From assembly GCF_029227915.1 (NCBI RefSeq), contig NC_079877.1:17902851-17966850 (forward strand): a stretch of DNA of 64,000 nucleotides, in the 5' to 3' direction. Below the pieces are notes generated by a model, which worked only from the letters and a program-made list of their open reading frames with translations, did no database searches and had not been told where the DNA came from. This document shows, piece after piece, positions 33,630 through 46,635 of the stretch (positions are counted from its first letter, which is position 1; each line of letters starts with the position of its first letter). Both the position numbers and the translations under genes were made by a program. Source of the stretch: Hydractinia symbiolongicarpus (Eukaryota > Cnidaria > Hydrozoa > Anthoathecata > Hydractiniidae).

Positions 33630-33887
33630 AGGGGGATTTTCACGAAGCGAATTAAACAGCTAATTTTAATTTTCACGCCAAATAAGTTAGGCGCCAAATT
33701 CATTGTTTACATTAGTTAACTGCGTTCTAATTGGCTAAAAACTAGCAGCGAAACCTTTAGCCGCGAAAAAGTAGGAACTGTTTCTACTTTTCAGCGAAGC
33801 GAATATTTCGATGCAAAATCAAAACAAACAAAACTGCGCATGCTCAGATACAATTCGCCGTCGAATTCGCTTCGTGAAAATCCCCCT
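33630..33887. mobile_element. 258-bp MITE with perfect 24-bp inverted repeats and TTA duplication
   Basis: The two ends are perfect inverted repeats of 24 bp starting AGGGGGATTTTCACGAAGCG. TTA flanks both sides (33627-33629 and 33888-33890), as for PIF/Harbinger-type elements. There is no coding capacity. The perfect ends suggest a fairly young insertion. It depends on a transposase elsewhere; the family end differs from those of the other Harbinger elements in this window. Confidence 0.92.
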
Positions 33888-34075
33888 TTACCTATGACTC
33901 GCGAAAATTAGTATGCAAAACCAAGAAAAATTCTTAGCGAAACTTCAGGCAGTAACCCTCTAACAAAATAATGTCAAAAGGAACCTATTTAAAATAAATA
34001 AATAAATAAGGGTATTCTTGGTTTGAAAAAGTGCTGACTCAGCAATAATTATTATTTACTATTATTGCCCAGGAT

Positions 34076-34322
34076 GGCTTATTCAGTTGCCCATAGAACT
34101 GTTATCAATGAGAGTCCTGCGAACGGGGTCCTAGTGCATTTAAAGCTCCCATTTGAGCTACGGAATGTGTGCAAGCATAACAGCCGCTCAACTAGATATC
34201 CGCCTAAGATATCAATCCTATTCTCATGCTGAATGTTAGCAGACAGGATAGATTCACACTTTTGAACACAAGACCTTCCGGGGGCGAACGCTCTACCATA
34301 AGGCCTCTAGCCTATCTCCATA
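34076..34322 (-). mobile_element. tRNA-headed SINE relic
   Basis: On the minus strand there is an A-box-like TGGTAGAGCGTT and a B-box-like GGTCTTGTGTTCAAA about 30 bp on. The body carries TAGCTCAAATGGGAGC, complementary to a GAGCTACG block shared with the SINE at 22425-22784, and a shared GAGAGTCCT block. It is therefore a diverged relative. Ends are not sharp. Confidence 0.6.
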
Positions 34323-34942
34323 ATAGCAAAAGGTCACCTTGAAAATAAATTTTTCTGTCAGGTGATTGCATTCATTTAATTAAAAAATGCTGACATTAAC
34401 ATAAATATATCAATTTTAGCACGTTTCTCGGCATTTAACGATTTAAAGCACTATATGTCATTAACACAATTTGACATAAAATACCATTTTGTGTCCTCTT
34501 TCCAAGCTCTAGAATTAGTGTAAATTCACTGTAAAACCGAAAATTAACAAAACGTTTTCACGTCAATTTAGCGGATAAAAAATGAGGAGAAAAAGACTCA
34601 CTGAAATTTGTTCATTTGTTAGGGGGTTACCAACTTAATCTGGTTAAGTCTGTATTGCCACCTGCATAACCATCCGCGATAAGTCAATTTTTTTAATTCA
34701 AATTAAAGTGACAATATGTTGCAACAAATTAATTCGCAGCGCAATTGAAATATTGAATGGTTGTGTTTTTTCGCGTCAAGGAAAAAAGTTAAGTTAGATT
34801 TTTTATCTTATTTACAATATGAGTCTAGTGGAATACATCCAATACGCTTATCCGGCTTTAAAATTGTTTATAATCACGTAATCAGTGCACTCGAGTGAAA
34901 AACTAAACATCATCGATAATTGTCATTTATTCTAATATACCT
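34323..34942. other. Spacer 3' of FARSB
   Basis: AT-rich and without a recognised gene. The FARSB 3' untranslated region should lie here on the minus strand; no certain polyadenylation signal was fixed. Confidence 0.4.
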
Positions 34943-37900
34943 TTACAAGAAATGCTCAACGTTGATTTCCAGGGCCGAGCACGGGTTGGTCAGTTCAAAT
35001 TTAGTCAAAACTTCTGGATGGAGTACTCCCATATGACCGATAATTTTGTTGTTATACCACACGTCAGCAGAACGGCCGGGAAAAAATGTACAACCTATAA
35101 ATACACAAATGTTCAACAATAAAAATTCTGAGAAACATTTTTTCATTTATCAATAGGCAAAACAGAATTGTGCTAACACACCGTTTCAATTTCGTAACAA
35201 GATTGAGTTTTCGAATTGACACCTTTAGGCACTTCAAATGTTTCAAAAGTTTTGAATTCACACGAATAAATTCCGCACTCCCTAAAGGCACGTGTTTTAG
35301 TTCGCATTCATTCTCCTCCCATCTGTCCTGCTGTCGCACTTGTGCGACAACAACAACAACAAAAAAGACTTACTTGAACCGCTTCGAATATGATATCCTT
35401 CGCTCTTGTTATCACTTGTTCGTTTAATATCTACTATCGTCATGAAACGATCCAACAAGCCATGTATCACTTCGAAACCTGGAGTTTTACTGCAAAAAAT
35501 AGCACAAAACCGTCGCTCGTTTTTTGCCCCTACATCTAAAAACAAGACATTACAAATTTTTTTACACAGCGTGTGTGCCTCAACAGTTTAGATTGTTTTT
35601 AAATAATGGCGAAAGTAGTATTTTAGACCTTTTTCTTCGTCCAGCAAAACAACGTCGGACACCTCAAATAATTTGATCGGCAAGGAAAGGTTCTTGTTAT
35701 TGGCTAATGTCTTTAATAAACCAGGTAATAAGGTGGTTCGGGCGACCTACGGAAACAACATATTTCAGTAAAACCGAGTAATTTTCGCGAGTTTCGCTAA
35801 AACGCCAATCGCAAAAATAGAGATACAAAGGTTCTTAAATTCACACGCAGCTGTGAATTACTGATATTGTAACCAATCACGAAAATTATACACGCATTGT
35901 AGTTTCATAGCAGAATCATAAATTCTAGAAAAGACATGACTTACTTGAAAATCAGACGTTTTTGGATTTGAGATTTTGACAGCATCTTTCAAACCATGTG
36001 GTCTATTTAATTTTTCTGTAATATCCTCTCTAGAACACTAAAAAAATAATTTATTGCGGTAGGCAAATCTTTGAACTTCGAAGCATATTATGTTTTTTTC
36101 AAGTCTTCTCGTTCTCAAAACAGTTGGCACGGGCGCGGACAGGGCTGCTGATTTATAAGTTATGATACCAGAATTGGTCCTAAATGTCTCGCAAAGTTTT
36201 TGCTATTGCTTATTTTTCGTAATAACTAATTCGCAAAATCGAGTGAAAAATTGCCTTAAACCAAAAATTTATCCTTTTTTATATTAAAGGGGGTAATCAA
36301 AGCCGTTTGTTTGAAAAAAAGGTGAATTTTGCGTTCCAAGAAGTATTAACAAAGGTTAAAAAATGCTGTGAAACATTTTTGATTATCTTGAGTTGAAGAT
36401 CTTATTTTTGATGTTTATTGGTAAGTACATGTTAAACTTGCTCATTTTTTCCGATAGAGCCATGAACACTTTGGAAAAATGTTGCTGGGGGAAATTATGG
36501 ATATTAAATTACGAAAATAGTGATTCCTGTGCCGTTATAGTAGTTATTTTAATAGATTTTTTGATTTAGAAGTTCATTAATTTTTGTCTCCTCGTTCAAC
36601 ATTTATTTTGTGGCTGCCATAAAATAGTTTTATGTTCGCCTCTCGCTTAAGAAGTGGCAAATTGTCAGTAATTTTGAACCAGTTAAGGGATATACATGTA
36701 ACTTTATCAATGTACAGATAACATACAAAATAAGGGTCAGACAGCACTCGCCAATCAACATATACGCAGCTCTTAATTTTTTTGAACTACTTATCAAGTT
36801 TTTCTGGCTACCAATTTAACAAAATAAAAAAATAAATAAAAAATACCTTTAAATAATCCATTTTTAGATAACTCATTGTGAATATAAAGAAATTTGATCA
36901 GGATAAGAACATAAATTAAAAAAATACCAGTGAAAATGTGAGACTTTCTGTGAATCCAGCCATTGCCATGTCGAGCTTAATCAAGTGACATAACTTATTT
37001 ATCGGAAGCTAAACAAAAGAGTTCAAGTTATGGAGCACTTCTACACACAAATTGGACACTTTATGCTAACAAATCTATCCAGACAAATATTACCTGTTCG
37101 CCTATTGTACTTGTTTTCGGCATTCTTTTATTGATATTGTTGTAACCATAAGCAATAGCAATGTCTTCGTATATGTCACATGCATGGATAACGTCTAAAA
37201 ATGTTAAATATTGTATCAATGCTAACAAACTGACAGGAAGCAAACAATCTGTACACCACCATGAAAGAGTGGCGCAAGAACGGCTTGCCAACCACTTAAC
37301 ATTTAAGCTCTAATAATTTTAAATTAGTCAAGAGTATTACCTGCTCTTGAAGGAGGCACTATGCATCTTAACCTGCCATCTGGTAGCACTTCGCTCTTCA
37401 GAAACATTTTTGTTAATAATTTCGCCATCTCCTGACCTGACAACCTAAACAAAACTAACCGCCGATAAGAGTTGCTGTTTAAGTCAATTGCTACTAGGAG
37501 ACACACTGTGGCATGGTACGTACCATATTCCAATATTTTTGTTCGCCCATTTGGGATTTATAACTTCCTCTCTGTAAGCTAATTCCTGAAAAAATGTAAT
37601 AATCCTAACTTTAGATTGTTTTCGCATAAAATGAGTTTTGAAAGCAACATTATTTACCGGAGATTCAAAGCATTTTCCATCCGGATAAACAACATTCACC
37701 ATTTCAACACTAGAAAAGTGAAGATTATTCGCAAAATTTCACAGATTATGAAGCTCGCAAGTAATCAAATCGATCACTTCAATTCTACGTGTCAACTACA
37801 CATCATTGGTGCAAACTGTTATGTTTTAATGAAGTCTGTAGATCAACTAATAACGCCTGCCTGCTCCAAGCAAATCTACTATATAAGTAACACTTACGAA

Positions 37901-40900
37901 AATTCATCTTGACAATAGCAGCAAAAAGCAGTAGTGAGAACATCTAAAACTATTTTTGCCTAAAAAATAAACATACTACGATGATTCAAAAAAATCTATA
38001 TTAAATGATCATGTTGACGAAAATACCAACTCACCTTATGGATATCTGTTGCAGTAATTTCGATAAAAACATTTTTTGTATTCAGAGTTATTTTAGAATG
38101 ATCTCCTAAATACAAAAAATAAAAAAAATAAAAAAAAGAGTAAGCACACTGTTTTGCATACATGTTTTTATACTAACCAATCACTGTGACTTATTATTAT
38201 TATTTTATACTAACCAATCACTGTGACTTATTATTTTAGCAAATGCACATGCAGCAGTCGAGTTATTTCTTGGGATAGGAAAAACCCATACCCTATATTG
38301 ACTAAATTTTTATGCCTCGCTATAAAAATTGCAAGATAAAAATACAAATCCTTCCAAAGTTCAAAATTTATTTTTCCAAATTAAAGCTTAATACAACCAG
38401 GTAACTATAGTTGAAGATTTACGTAAATACTGCTCAAGGATAAACAGAAAGCGACTACCATTTATGATAGGTGGCAATGAAAGCACGACCCCATTTTTAT
38501 CGTAGATTACTGGATATACTGGTTTGTCTTCGATGATATGCAGAAAATGACGAAGATGATTGTCACTCTAAAGCATAATTACAAAAATTTGATTAAATTT
38601 TTTTGCCAACACAAATCAAATTATGACTGCCAATTAGATAACAATAAGGTCTAAATCTGAATTACCTACTGACAAAACTAAACTGAATGCACTTTCATTC
38701 CCTATTCTTTTTATGTGGAATAATATTTTATGTATTTTACAACATTTGATGTGGCGAGTACATTTATGACACAAATGAAATGAAGATGTATGCACAACAA
38801 ATTATTATAATGTCTTCAATTAACACTCTCATTATAATGAGAGCTGCGCGTGCTTGCAAATGTAACTTTTAATCAACAACAGTTTAATTCATGATTCACC
38901 AGCTGATTGATTAAATATCCTACCTTGTACAATACCATTAATTCACTAGCGGTCATTTTCTCCTTTTGATTCAAAGCTTTAAAAGCTATATCACTTGGTG
39001 GTTTTGCCGTATAAGTAAAAGGTCCCTCAATTGTGTCTAAATCATGTGTACCCATTGATACCAATGTACGTTTTCTGCAAATATTGTGGTGTAGCTTATC
39101 TTGCAAATCAATGAAACTGTTATAAGAATCCTTAAAAATAAAAGGTATGGCTAACAATCTTCTTATCAAAGAAAAGCAAGCGTTTTCTCACTCACAAACC
39201 ACAAAATTATATTAGGGAAGGCCAAATGAAAACTTCGTTTAAGATGCAATAGTTCTTTCACTAACAAAAACGTACTTGTGTAAAAGTGATATTCCGCAAC
39301 ACAGCACAGACAGCATATGGTCGCACTTGTTCAACCTAAAAAATACACAAGAAAAAGTTTAGCACTTACATAGACAGGTTTAGGAGGTTCAAAACTATTT
39401 TAGAGAAACAAACCTGTTTATCAACTATAAGTTTTTGCATGTTTGTTGGTCGTACTGGTTTAAAATTTGGTATTTTCATTCTAGAAAGTATTTAAGAATG
39501 AACATAGGAGCTCAAATAAAAACAAATCTCACATAGGATCAAATCAAATTTAATATTGTTTGCAACGTGAAATAAGATTACATTTTACAAAAGCTTTTTT
39601 ACATTAAGAATGGAAATTTTAAAATCTTACTTCTGCTGGAACACCAAAAGGCTTCTTGTTAAGCCTTCCATGCAAAGTAGGTCGTACCTACAAAATAAAA
39701 CAATTGTAAATGCTCATTATTAGTCTTGCCTCTTTGGAGGAAAATCAGAAAATTTAGGGAAAATTAAAAAGTCACAAACCAAAGAAAGAAGGATGATTAA
39801 GCAGACACCTAATGACTCATTAGTACATAAGTGTAATTGTTTCAGGAAATTATCTCTAAACAGTTTTTACCCTGGGTGGCCGGCAGGTGTAGTTAATTCC
39901 CACTGTCACAGGTATCTGGGACCGCATTTTTGAATTGATTTTTGGAGTGGAAACCGTCCTTTGGAAAATACTTTAAATATAACTGTTAACGTTGTATTTA
40001 TAAACGTTAAATGCATATCTTTTTTTTTTAATAATAAAATAGAAAATGATGGAAAATAGCAGAAAGGTACTGTTTTGAATATAAAATCAACAAACAAGCT
40101 CAATAGCTGAGTCCGCGCAGTCACGCAAAACAGATAATCAACTTTCCTTGGTCTAATTGATGACAATTGTGTCAAAGGAGGATTTGATGGTTTGTACCAT
40201 GAGTCAGAGTTCAAAGACCAGCTATGGAGTGAGTAGTAATATAAAAATGTCCCACATAATATTATCGTAAATATAGGAATAACAAAGGTACAAATGTCCA
40301 GCATTAGGTGTGTTTGGTACCATAAGTGAAGATGTAAATGTGTAATTGTTACAGAACGCAAAAAAATAAATTACCATTTCTCAAGTACATATATAATAAA
40401 GAGGAAATAGATATTATCTGTCCCGCAGTTAAAAGGTACAGAAGCCCAATATCCCAACATAATTGTTTGGTTAGGAATTGAAAAAATCTTTAATATATAT
40501 AAAGTTAAATTGATTTATGAATGGTAAGCTTAATATAGTTTGTTCTAGAAACATAGGGAAAATCGTGTGACAAAACAAATAAACATTAATAAAAATATTG
40601 ATAGCATCGCTATTTTCGATTTTTTAATATTCCAGTTATTTCTTCACCATTCTTGTTATATTTGTTAAAGACTTCCTGATAGCGATGTATTACTTTGACA
40701 ATAATGTTTAACTATTGTGTTTCTATTTCCTTCTTGTTTTCTTATTCTATATTTCTATCATGTCTAAATCTAAAAATGTAGCCTCAGTTCCATGATGTTT
40801 TACCTTCCGTCGAAGTTCTAGAGAGTAAAGATTATTATGACATTAAGAAACCCCCTCCATTATTTATTGTACGCAAATTATCAAAGATTCGCCTACACTA

Positions 40901-43900
40901 CACTTCGTATAAGTATAAATATTTGTTATAAAAATTGTTTTTTATAAAAGTACAAGAACAGGTTCGCCTGAAAGGGAGCAGGGTCAATACACATTTTCTA
41001 TAAGAAACATACTTTTGGTTTTAGCCTGGATGTCTGTTAACTTTAAAGGAGATTCTCTGATACTTTATGGAGTCAGAGGCCTATTTTATACCCTCAAATT
41101 CATTTTAGTAAGATCCTTGTCTATCTACAATTTACTTTTTTCAATTGTCTTCATATTCTGTGAGTTAGCAGTTGAAAGTAACTATAATCTCAGCCTTAAT
41201 TAAGAAACATTGTGTTTCTTAAGAAGAAGACGTACCCATGGAATGCTTTAGTTTCATCCTTTACTTGGCTGTTTTTCCATGTAAAAAATTGAAAATGTAC
41301 AAAGCGACATAGTTTAAAAATTAAAACACACTAAATGGCGGAGATGGTGTAGTGGTAGCGCATTCAGCTTGTACTCATAAGGTTTCAGGTTCGAGTCCCC
41401 ACTCCGGCGCACTATAAATGTAGTGTTGTCTGCCCATTTGGTGCCATCTACTGACCGCCAATTGGCTTGTGTAGCAGGCAAGCAAGTTAGAGCAATGCTG
41501 TACGTATCTCTAGCAGTAATGTGACATAGTTACAGTCAAATGTCAGCCGTTAAAATTGGAATCCCCTAGGACGTAAAACTTTCTGTTACTTACTTTCTGC
41601 TTCTAAATCAAGCATACATTAGACTTGTGCAAATTATAGAACACTAAAGTGAAGATTAAGATCCTTTTTGTTTTTCAAAAAAGTTATTAATAGGAAAACT
41701 TATAAGATGTGTACTAAAAACACCTGTTTGCCGGAACATCGATTTTATATATCACTTCTTCTGAGGCTTCCAATGCTTTGTTTTCTCCCTTTTCACGTGA
41801 TATCATTGCTTTTTCAGATGTCTAAAAAAGTAGGAAGCATAAAATAAACACTAATTTGTATCTTTTATCAATTTTATTTCTTTTGTTACATTTATTCTAC
41901 ATTACTTTTATTTCTTTTGTTTAAAACAATGCAAACACATAGCTATTTTCCTAGAAAATCAATCAAAAAAACAGAAAGAAAATGTTTGTTAAAATATATA
42001 TATTTTTTACTTAATAACAGGATATATGATGCTATACCTCTCATGCTCTAACACTTTGTGTGTCTGTCTGTTGGGGATTTTTGAAAAGCAGATATTTTAT
42101 GTCTTATTTGTTAGCCAACAAATTAGGTAATAACAATGCTATTGCACTGTGCTTACACGTTTGAGGTCAAATAACTTGGACATAAGTAAAACTAACTGAT
42201 GTATCATCCCATGTGGGTAACTAGGGCATATATGGACTAAAATTTGCCCAATGCTCTAAAGCTGGATTCAATGCACGTGTTTTGTATTTCAACTTTACAT
42301 GAGATTGTAATTAAGTAACAAAATTTTAAATAATTTTTTTGTATACAGCCAACTGATTAGCGATGTCATCAAAATTTATTTAATTTAACATTTGCTTCCC
42401 TAATCAAATGAATATCAATCAATATTTAAAATATTAAATAAGTATTGACTAAAATGATTTTTAGTATTTTCTAAAAAGAATTAATTAAACTATACAAGTG
42501 TTTTAGTGATGAAGCTTAAAATATTTGACAATTTGATTTTTTATTTAGAGCTTTTAATGGTTTAAATGCTTAGTATTACCTTAAGAGGTGTTTTTTAGGT
42601 GAGATAAGGTAAATTTTCAACTAAATGCCACCAAAACTAGATACTCATAATTTAAAATAATGGCAGAACTTTTTAATAATAAAAACATTCCGTTTCATGA
42701 CTTTGTTTTGTTTGTCTTAACTTTTCATTATCAGACGATTTTCACGCACTCCTGTTTCAATCACCGTACTATCACTGGAAATTTTTTTCTGATAATTAAA
42801 AGTTCTTAACCCTTAACCTGCCAGTCCCGGAACAGTCCGGGATCAGTCTCCCGTAAAAAAACCCAAGCCCCGGACAGGTCCGAGAATCCCTATGACCCTA
42901 CTTTGGACTCGATAACTTGAAAACGGGCCGTTTATATTTTGGCGCCTTAAGGACCGATAGTTGGGCAGTACTTTTGTGAAGTTTGGCGCCCCTACCATTA
43001 AAAGTCAATCCAAAATGGCGGAAGCAAGCGACACGTTTTTCGCTAACAAAAAAAAACAATGTTTTTTTGAGATTGCTGCCAATGAAGACAGGGACTTTGA
43101 CGAAGAAATTATTCCAGATGTAATTGGAGAACAAGTATAACAAGTATAATATTTTGTTTGGTTCAGACAATGATTTGTCTGATTTCAAAGGCTTTGAAGT
43201 AGAATTTGAGGCTAGAAATGACAAAAACGCTAGCCAAGCTGATAGTGACAGTTGACCTACCAACTTTCCACGTGCTAGATCCACCGACAATTCTATTCCA
43301 GAGGGATTTAAAATGGGCCATGCTTTAGTTTATATCTCACATTAAAAAACAATATGAGGAGGTTTTTAAAGCATGAACAAAAACTTCATAAGAAACTTTT
43401 TAAACTTTTTTTTTACTTCTTTTTATTTTATCTTTACGAAATAAATATTGTTGTTTCAGAGTCAAATAACATGTTTATATACAGTTTTTATGGCTATATT
43501 TTATACATAAAGGTTTAGTTAAATTTATCTAAATATTTTTCTAAAAAGGCATGTTCATTGTTTTCTAAACCGTGCTGACTGCATTTTTTTAAATCTAAAT
43601 GAAAAAAATAAATAAATACTGTATTCATGATAAGAAAATTTGTATAACACAGCAGAATCTCTCATATTTTATTAATTAATGAGTTACAGCTTTTCATAAC
43701 CTTTCCAAAATGGGCTCACTGAACTTTGAACTCTTTGTAGAACTCCAGATATCTAAATTTACGTAGTGGTGTGTAAAGTTTTCTATTTTGGGGCAAAAGA
43801 GGCTGGTTTGTGGGTACGATTTATCAAATAGGTCCTTGGCAGTTTAAGGGTTAACAGTTACTTTGTTTAGGACATGCCAATTAAGGTTTGGGCAATTTTT

Positions 43901-44475
43901 CATCCTTTTTGTTTTTATTTTTATATTAGCTAGAAATTATTTCTGTAAAAGTATTGGTGTAAGAAGCCATAATGGTAGAATTAGGAAAGCGGATGAAGCT
44001 TATCTCTGAGAAATGTATGCAGAATCGTATCTGGTGTTTTGTTTTGGTTCTACATGTTTTTAAAATAATAACTACAGTTGTTATTATTTGTTTGTATTTA
44101 GGCACACCCATATTAGTGTGCCTAAAATCTGTATACCGATGTCGAAAATGGCCAGTATCAACCCTACCATTATGAAGCATAATTTCAATTCTGATATAAA
44201 GAAAATCAACAAAAAAGATAAATAATACTATTTACCACTTCATCTAGCTCCAGTCCATAATCAAAACAAAGCTCTTCAAATTCTTCTTCAGCTAAAAGAT
44301 TTATAATACACACAACATGATAGTTATAAATAATATAACAGTGCATTATACTGGACCTTGGCAATCTGGAAAATATGTCATAAAATTAAACATACATGGA
44401 ATGTAACTATTACTTACTATAAACTTTTCCCAAAGCTTTAAAAAGCAAATCACGTTTTACTCCCACAGTCGGCAT
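34943..44475 (-). CDS. FARSB: Phenylalanyl-tRNA synthetase beta subunit, cytosolic, complete 19 coding exons
   Basis: Exons in transcript order: 44475-44418, 44291-44236, 41821-41724, 39687-39631, 39480-39414, 39335-39276, 39130-38924, 38567-38459, 38105-38035, 37959-37898, 37709-37658, 37585-37524, 37444-37341, 37194-37094, 37008-36928, 36037-35945, 35746-35629, 35535-35374, 35094-34943. Phases match at every junction and total 1770 bp: 589 residues, equal to the human protein. The enzyme (alpha2-beta2 with FARSA) charges tRNA-Phe in the cytosol. Signatures: start [121 protein letters not shown] and end [12 protein letters not shown]. Introns are GT-AG; the donor at 35628 (GTCTAA) is weak. 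Intron 2 holds a piggyBac relic, intron 3 a SINE. No damage is seen. Confidence 0.97.
38167..38240. repeat. 37-bp direct duplication in FARSB intron 8
   Basis: TTTATACTAACCAATCACTG plus the following bases occur twice, 37 bp apart, separated by a short ATT run. Probably a replication slip. Confidence 0.75.
41338..41600 (+). mobile_element. tRNA-headed SINE in FARSB intron 3
   Basis: The head resembles a tRNA: GGCGGAG at the start pairs with CTCCGGC near 41400, with an A box GGTGTAGTGGTAGCGC and a B box GGTTCGAGTCCC. The anticodon arm is irregular and a body of about 190 bp follows (ending near TTACTTACTTTC), so it is a SINE and not a functional tRNA gene. Orientation is opposite to FARSB. 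Confidence 0.8.
42810..43850 (+). mobile_element. Internally deleted piggyBac element with TTAA duplication
   Basis: TTAA flanks both ends (42806-42809 and 43851-43854), and the ends are inverted: CCCTTAACCTGCCA on the left and TGGCAGTTTAAGGG on the right. A subterminal palindrome CCCGGAACAGTCCGGG follows the left end. TTAA targets and CCC-starting ends are diagnostic of piggyBac. The element is only 1041 bp, so most of the transposase is missing. It lies in FARSB intron 2. Confidence 0.9.
43015..43255 (+). pseudogene. N-terminal remnant of a piggyBac transposase
   Basis: From ATG 43015 the frame reads [16 protein letters not shown] and then [18 protein letters not shown] before a stop. After a frame change the sequence continues [21 protein letters not shown] to TGA. 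Acidic, D/S-rich N-termini with DLSDF-like stretches are usual in piggyBac transposases. The catalytic domain is absent. The short duplication ACAAGTATAACAAGTATAA marks the frame break. Confidence 0.6.
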
Positions 44476-44525
44476 TTCAATCTTTTTCCAACCTAGTTGG
44501 ACATAAATTAAATCACATATATCAC
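44476..44525 (-). promoter_or_regulatory. Probable FARSB 5' untranslated exon end with minimal upstream ORFs
   Basis: On the minus strand a good acceptor (TTTTTTTCTAG) precedes 44525, so the start codon exon may begin there. The 50-bp leader contains ATGTGA (start directly followed by stop) and ATGTCCAACTAG (three codons), both out of service before the FARSB ATG. Upstream ORFs of this kind can reduce or regulate translation. Confidence 0.4.
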
Positions 44526-46192
44526 CTAGAAAAAAATATATTTCATTACAGTCCAAAGGTTTTTATTTTTTAACACTGATTGACAAAATCTTTTACACTA
44601 GAGACAATATATTAAAGAGAATTGACCCACCAAGTGTTGCTGGTACGTGGTCAATTTTCATTTACTTTGAAAATTACTTTTTTTTTCTTTTTTCCTTTAG
44701 TCTTTATTGTAGACTTTTAAGAAAGTGCTCAATTTTTTTTCACTTTTCAATACCTAAGGATTACTACACAGCAGGCCATTTCATAAGATTTTAAGTAGGC
44801 GTGCCATGAATCGCACACCTTAATTATTTCACATGTGCGATCTTAAAATTTTTTTCGAGAAGTGAAAGTAAGAACAAACTTCCTTTACCCCCTTACAGCG
44901 CACAGAGGCTATTGTTTTTGCGTAAGGAACATGCGATTATAAATATATAAACGCTACTGAACAGAACATATAAATATTTGCTGTGTTCCTTTAACAAATA
45001 AAATAAATAATGCACATTTAAATTTTAATCTGAACAAAGTTTTTTAAAAGAACCCAATACTTATGACCTTACTTCACTTACGTGCTTTTTTTCTTCTTTT
45101 AATAACGATTTTTCCACTCTCTCACACAATTCTGGAGATCAATTTTTCTTTTGTGCTAAATGTTATTCTAATCTATTTATAACTTTGCAATCACATTGAG
45201 CATATTGAAATGATTTGCTTCTGGTAATAGAGCAGTATGGCAGGTATCATTTTTATATGTTATTGACATGTATTTCACAAGCTAGTGCCCAGGACTAAAT
45301 TGATAAATGCTGTTAAAAATAAGTAAATAATGTAACAATTGAGTTTGAATGATATTCATTCTTTTTTTCTTTTTTATATTTGCTACTTTCAAACAACAGG
45401 TGGCTACAAAAATGTGAAAAAAATTAGAAATACAATTAATAAGACACATGGATCTTTGTCCTTCCCATTACTGCCACTCATTTATTATGCACACTATGAT
45501 TGCTGAGATAAAAATGGATAATAAAATTATAAAAACATGAGAAAGAATCTTCCATGCATCGCTGTTACAGACGATCTGTAATAATTCATTACTTTGTTTC
45601 TTTTTATGCATTTTAACTACGCAGTCAGGCCTAAAAAGATTCCTTATTTTATTGTACCGGTAAATCAGGCTCGGTATTCAAGTAATGGTACACGATCGGA
45701 ATCGGGCTCCGTGAAAATCTACATCATGCGAGTAAAAAGTATTGTGCAACAATCTAGTTAACAAGTGCAAAACAAAATAGCTCATTTCACTGGTTATTTA
45801 AAATTGTTAAAAGGTCGAGAAGTGCGAGAAAAACATGCGAGAAAATTTATGTTCTTTTCAAAAAGCAATTTTCTTTATGGCGACTTCAACTTAATTAGTT
45901 GTTCTATGGGCCTGACCGACCTTAATTTTCACGAAAACAAAAATATAATAATATCAAGCAAAAAAGTTTAAAGGAAAAAAACAAATGAAAAAAACACACG
46001 AGCATAGAAGATAATCAATGATGTTATTTTTTGTTGCTGAATATCCATCTACAATTATATTAACCAAGGTGAATCAATAACGTTACTTTAGGACAACCAT
46101 TGGTAAGGCCACTAGAAGTTGATTCTTTGTTCATGGTAATTTGTTGCGATTAAAATAAAATGTACGACACGCTAATTTGTAATCACAAAATC
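44526..46192. other. FARSB upstream region, no gene recognised
   Basis: The FARSB promoter or first untranslated exon should lie here. A repeat near 44772-44850 (CAGGCCATTTCATAAGA then GGCGTGCC and ATCGCA) matches, in reverse, the sequence near 52300-52372. A related CAGGCCTAAAA end occurs near 45627. No domain-bearing frames. Confidence 0.4.
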
Positions 46193-46635
46193 ATCATCAT
46201 CATCATCATTCTCGGCTTAACGTCCGTTTTCCATGCTAGCATGGGTTGGACGGGGTATATTAATGACCCTCTTCCAATCTGATCTAGACTGTGTTAGATC
46301 TAAACTCAACTTCCTCTGTATCAAGTCTGTCCTTATAGCCTCCTGCCAAGTCTTTCTCGGTCTGCCTCTGGGCTTTGTCCCAGGAACTATCAAGTCTCTA
46401 CACTTTCTTACCCAATTATCCCCCTCCATTATTTCCAAGTGCCCCCAGACAATTTAATCTTCTTATCTGGATAACATCTTTAATTCTACGGATACTTTCT
46501 GTCTCTCAGACTGGCGTTACACATCCACCTAACCATTCTCATATGATTCCTTTCTAAACGGTCAAGATCTTCCTGCTTCACTGCCCATGTCTCACTACCG
46601 TACAACATAACACTTCTTACACAGGACTCATACAA
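46193..46635 (-). mobile_element. Second 5'-truncated copy of the LINE at 1858-3780
   Basis: The minus strand encodes VRWMCNASLRDRKYP and GRPRKTWQEAIRTDLIQRKL in broken phases and ends with the same ATG/GAT trinucleotide tail. It is closely similar to 1858-2290; each copy has small deletions the other lacks. Similarity stops at about 46635 after TCTTACACAGGACTCATACAA. An ACAAAA sequence occurs at both edges and may be the target duplication, though part of it could belong to the element. Confidence 0.85.

Noticed and set aside
41338-41411. Functional tRNA gene.
   Set aside because: The A and B boxes are good but the anticodon stem does not pair well and a SINE body follows directly.
42898-43290. 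130-codon minus-strand frame in the piggyBac element.
   Set aside because: Complement of the plus-strand transposase remnant; no known domain.
45765-45971. 68-codon frame with GDFN-like motif near 45890.
   Set aside because: Only four matching residues; the flanking sequence shows no endonuclease landmarks.
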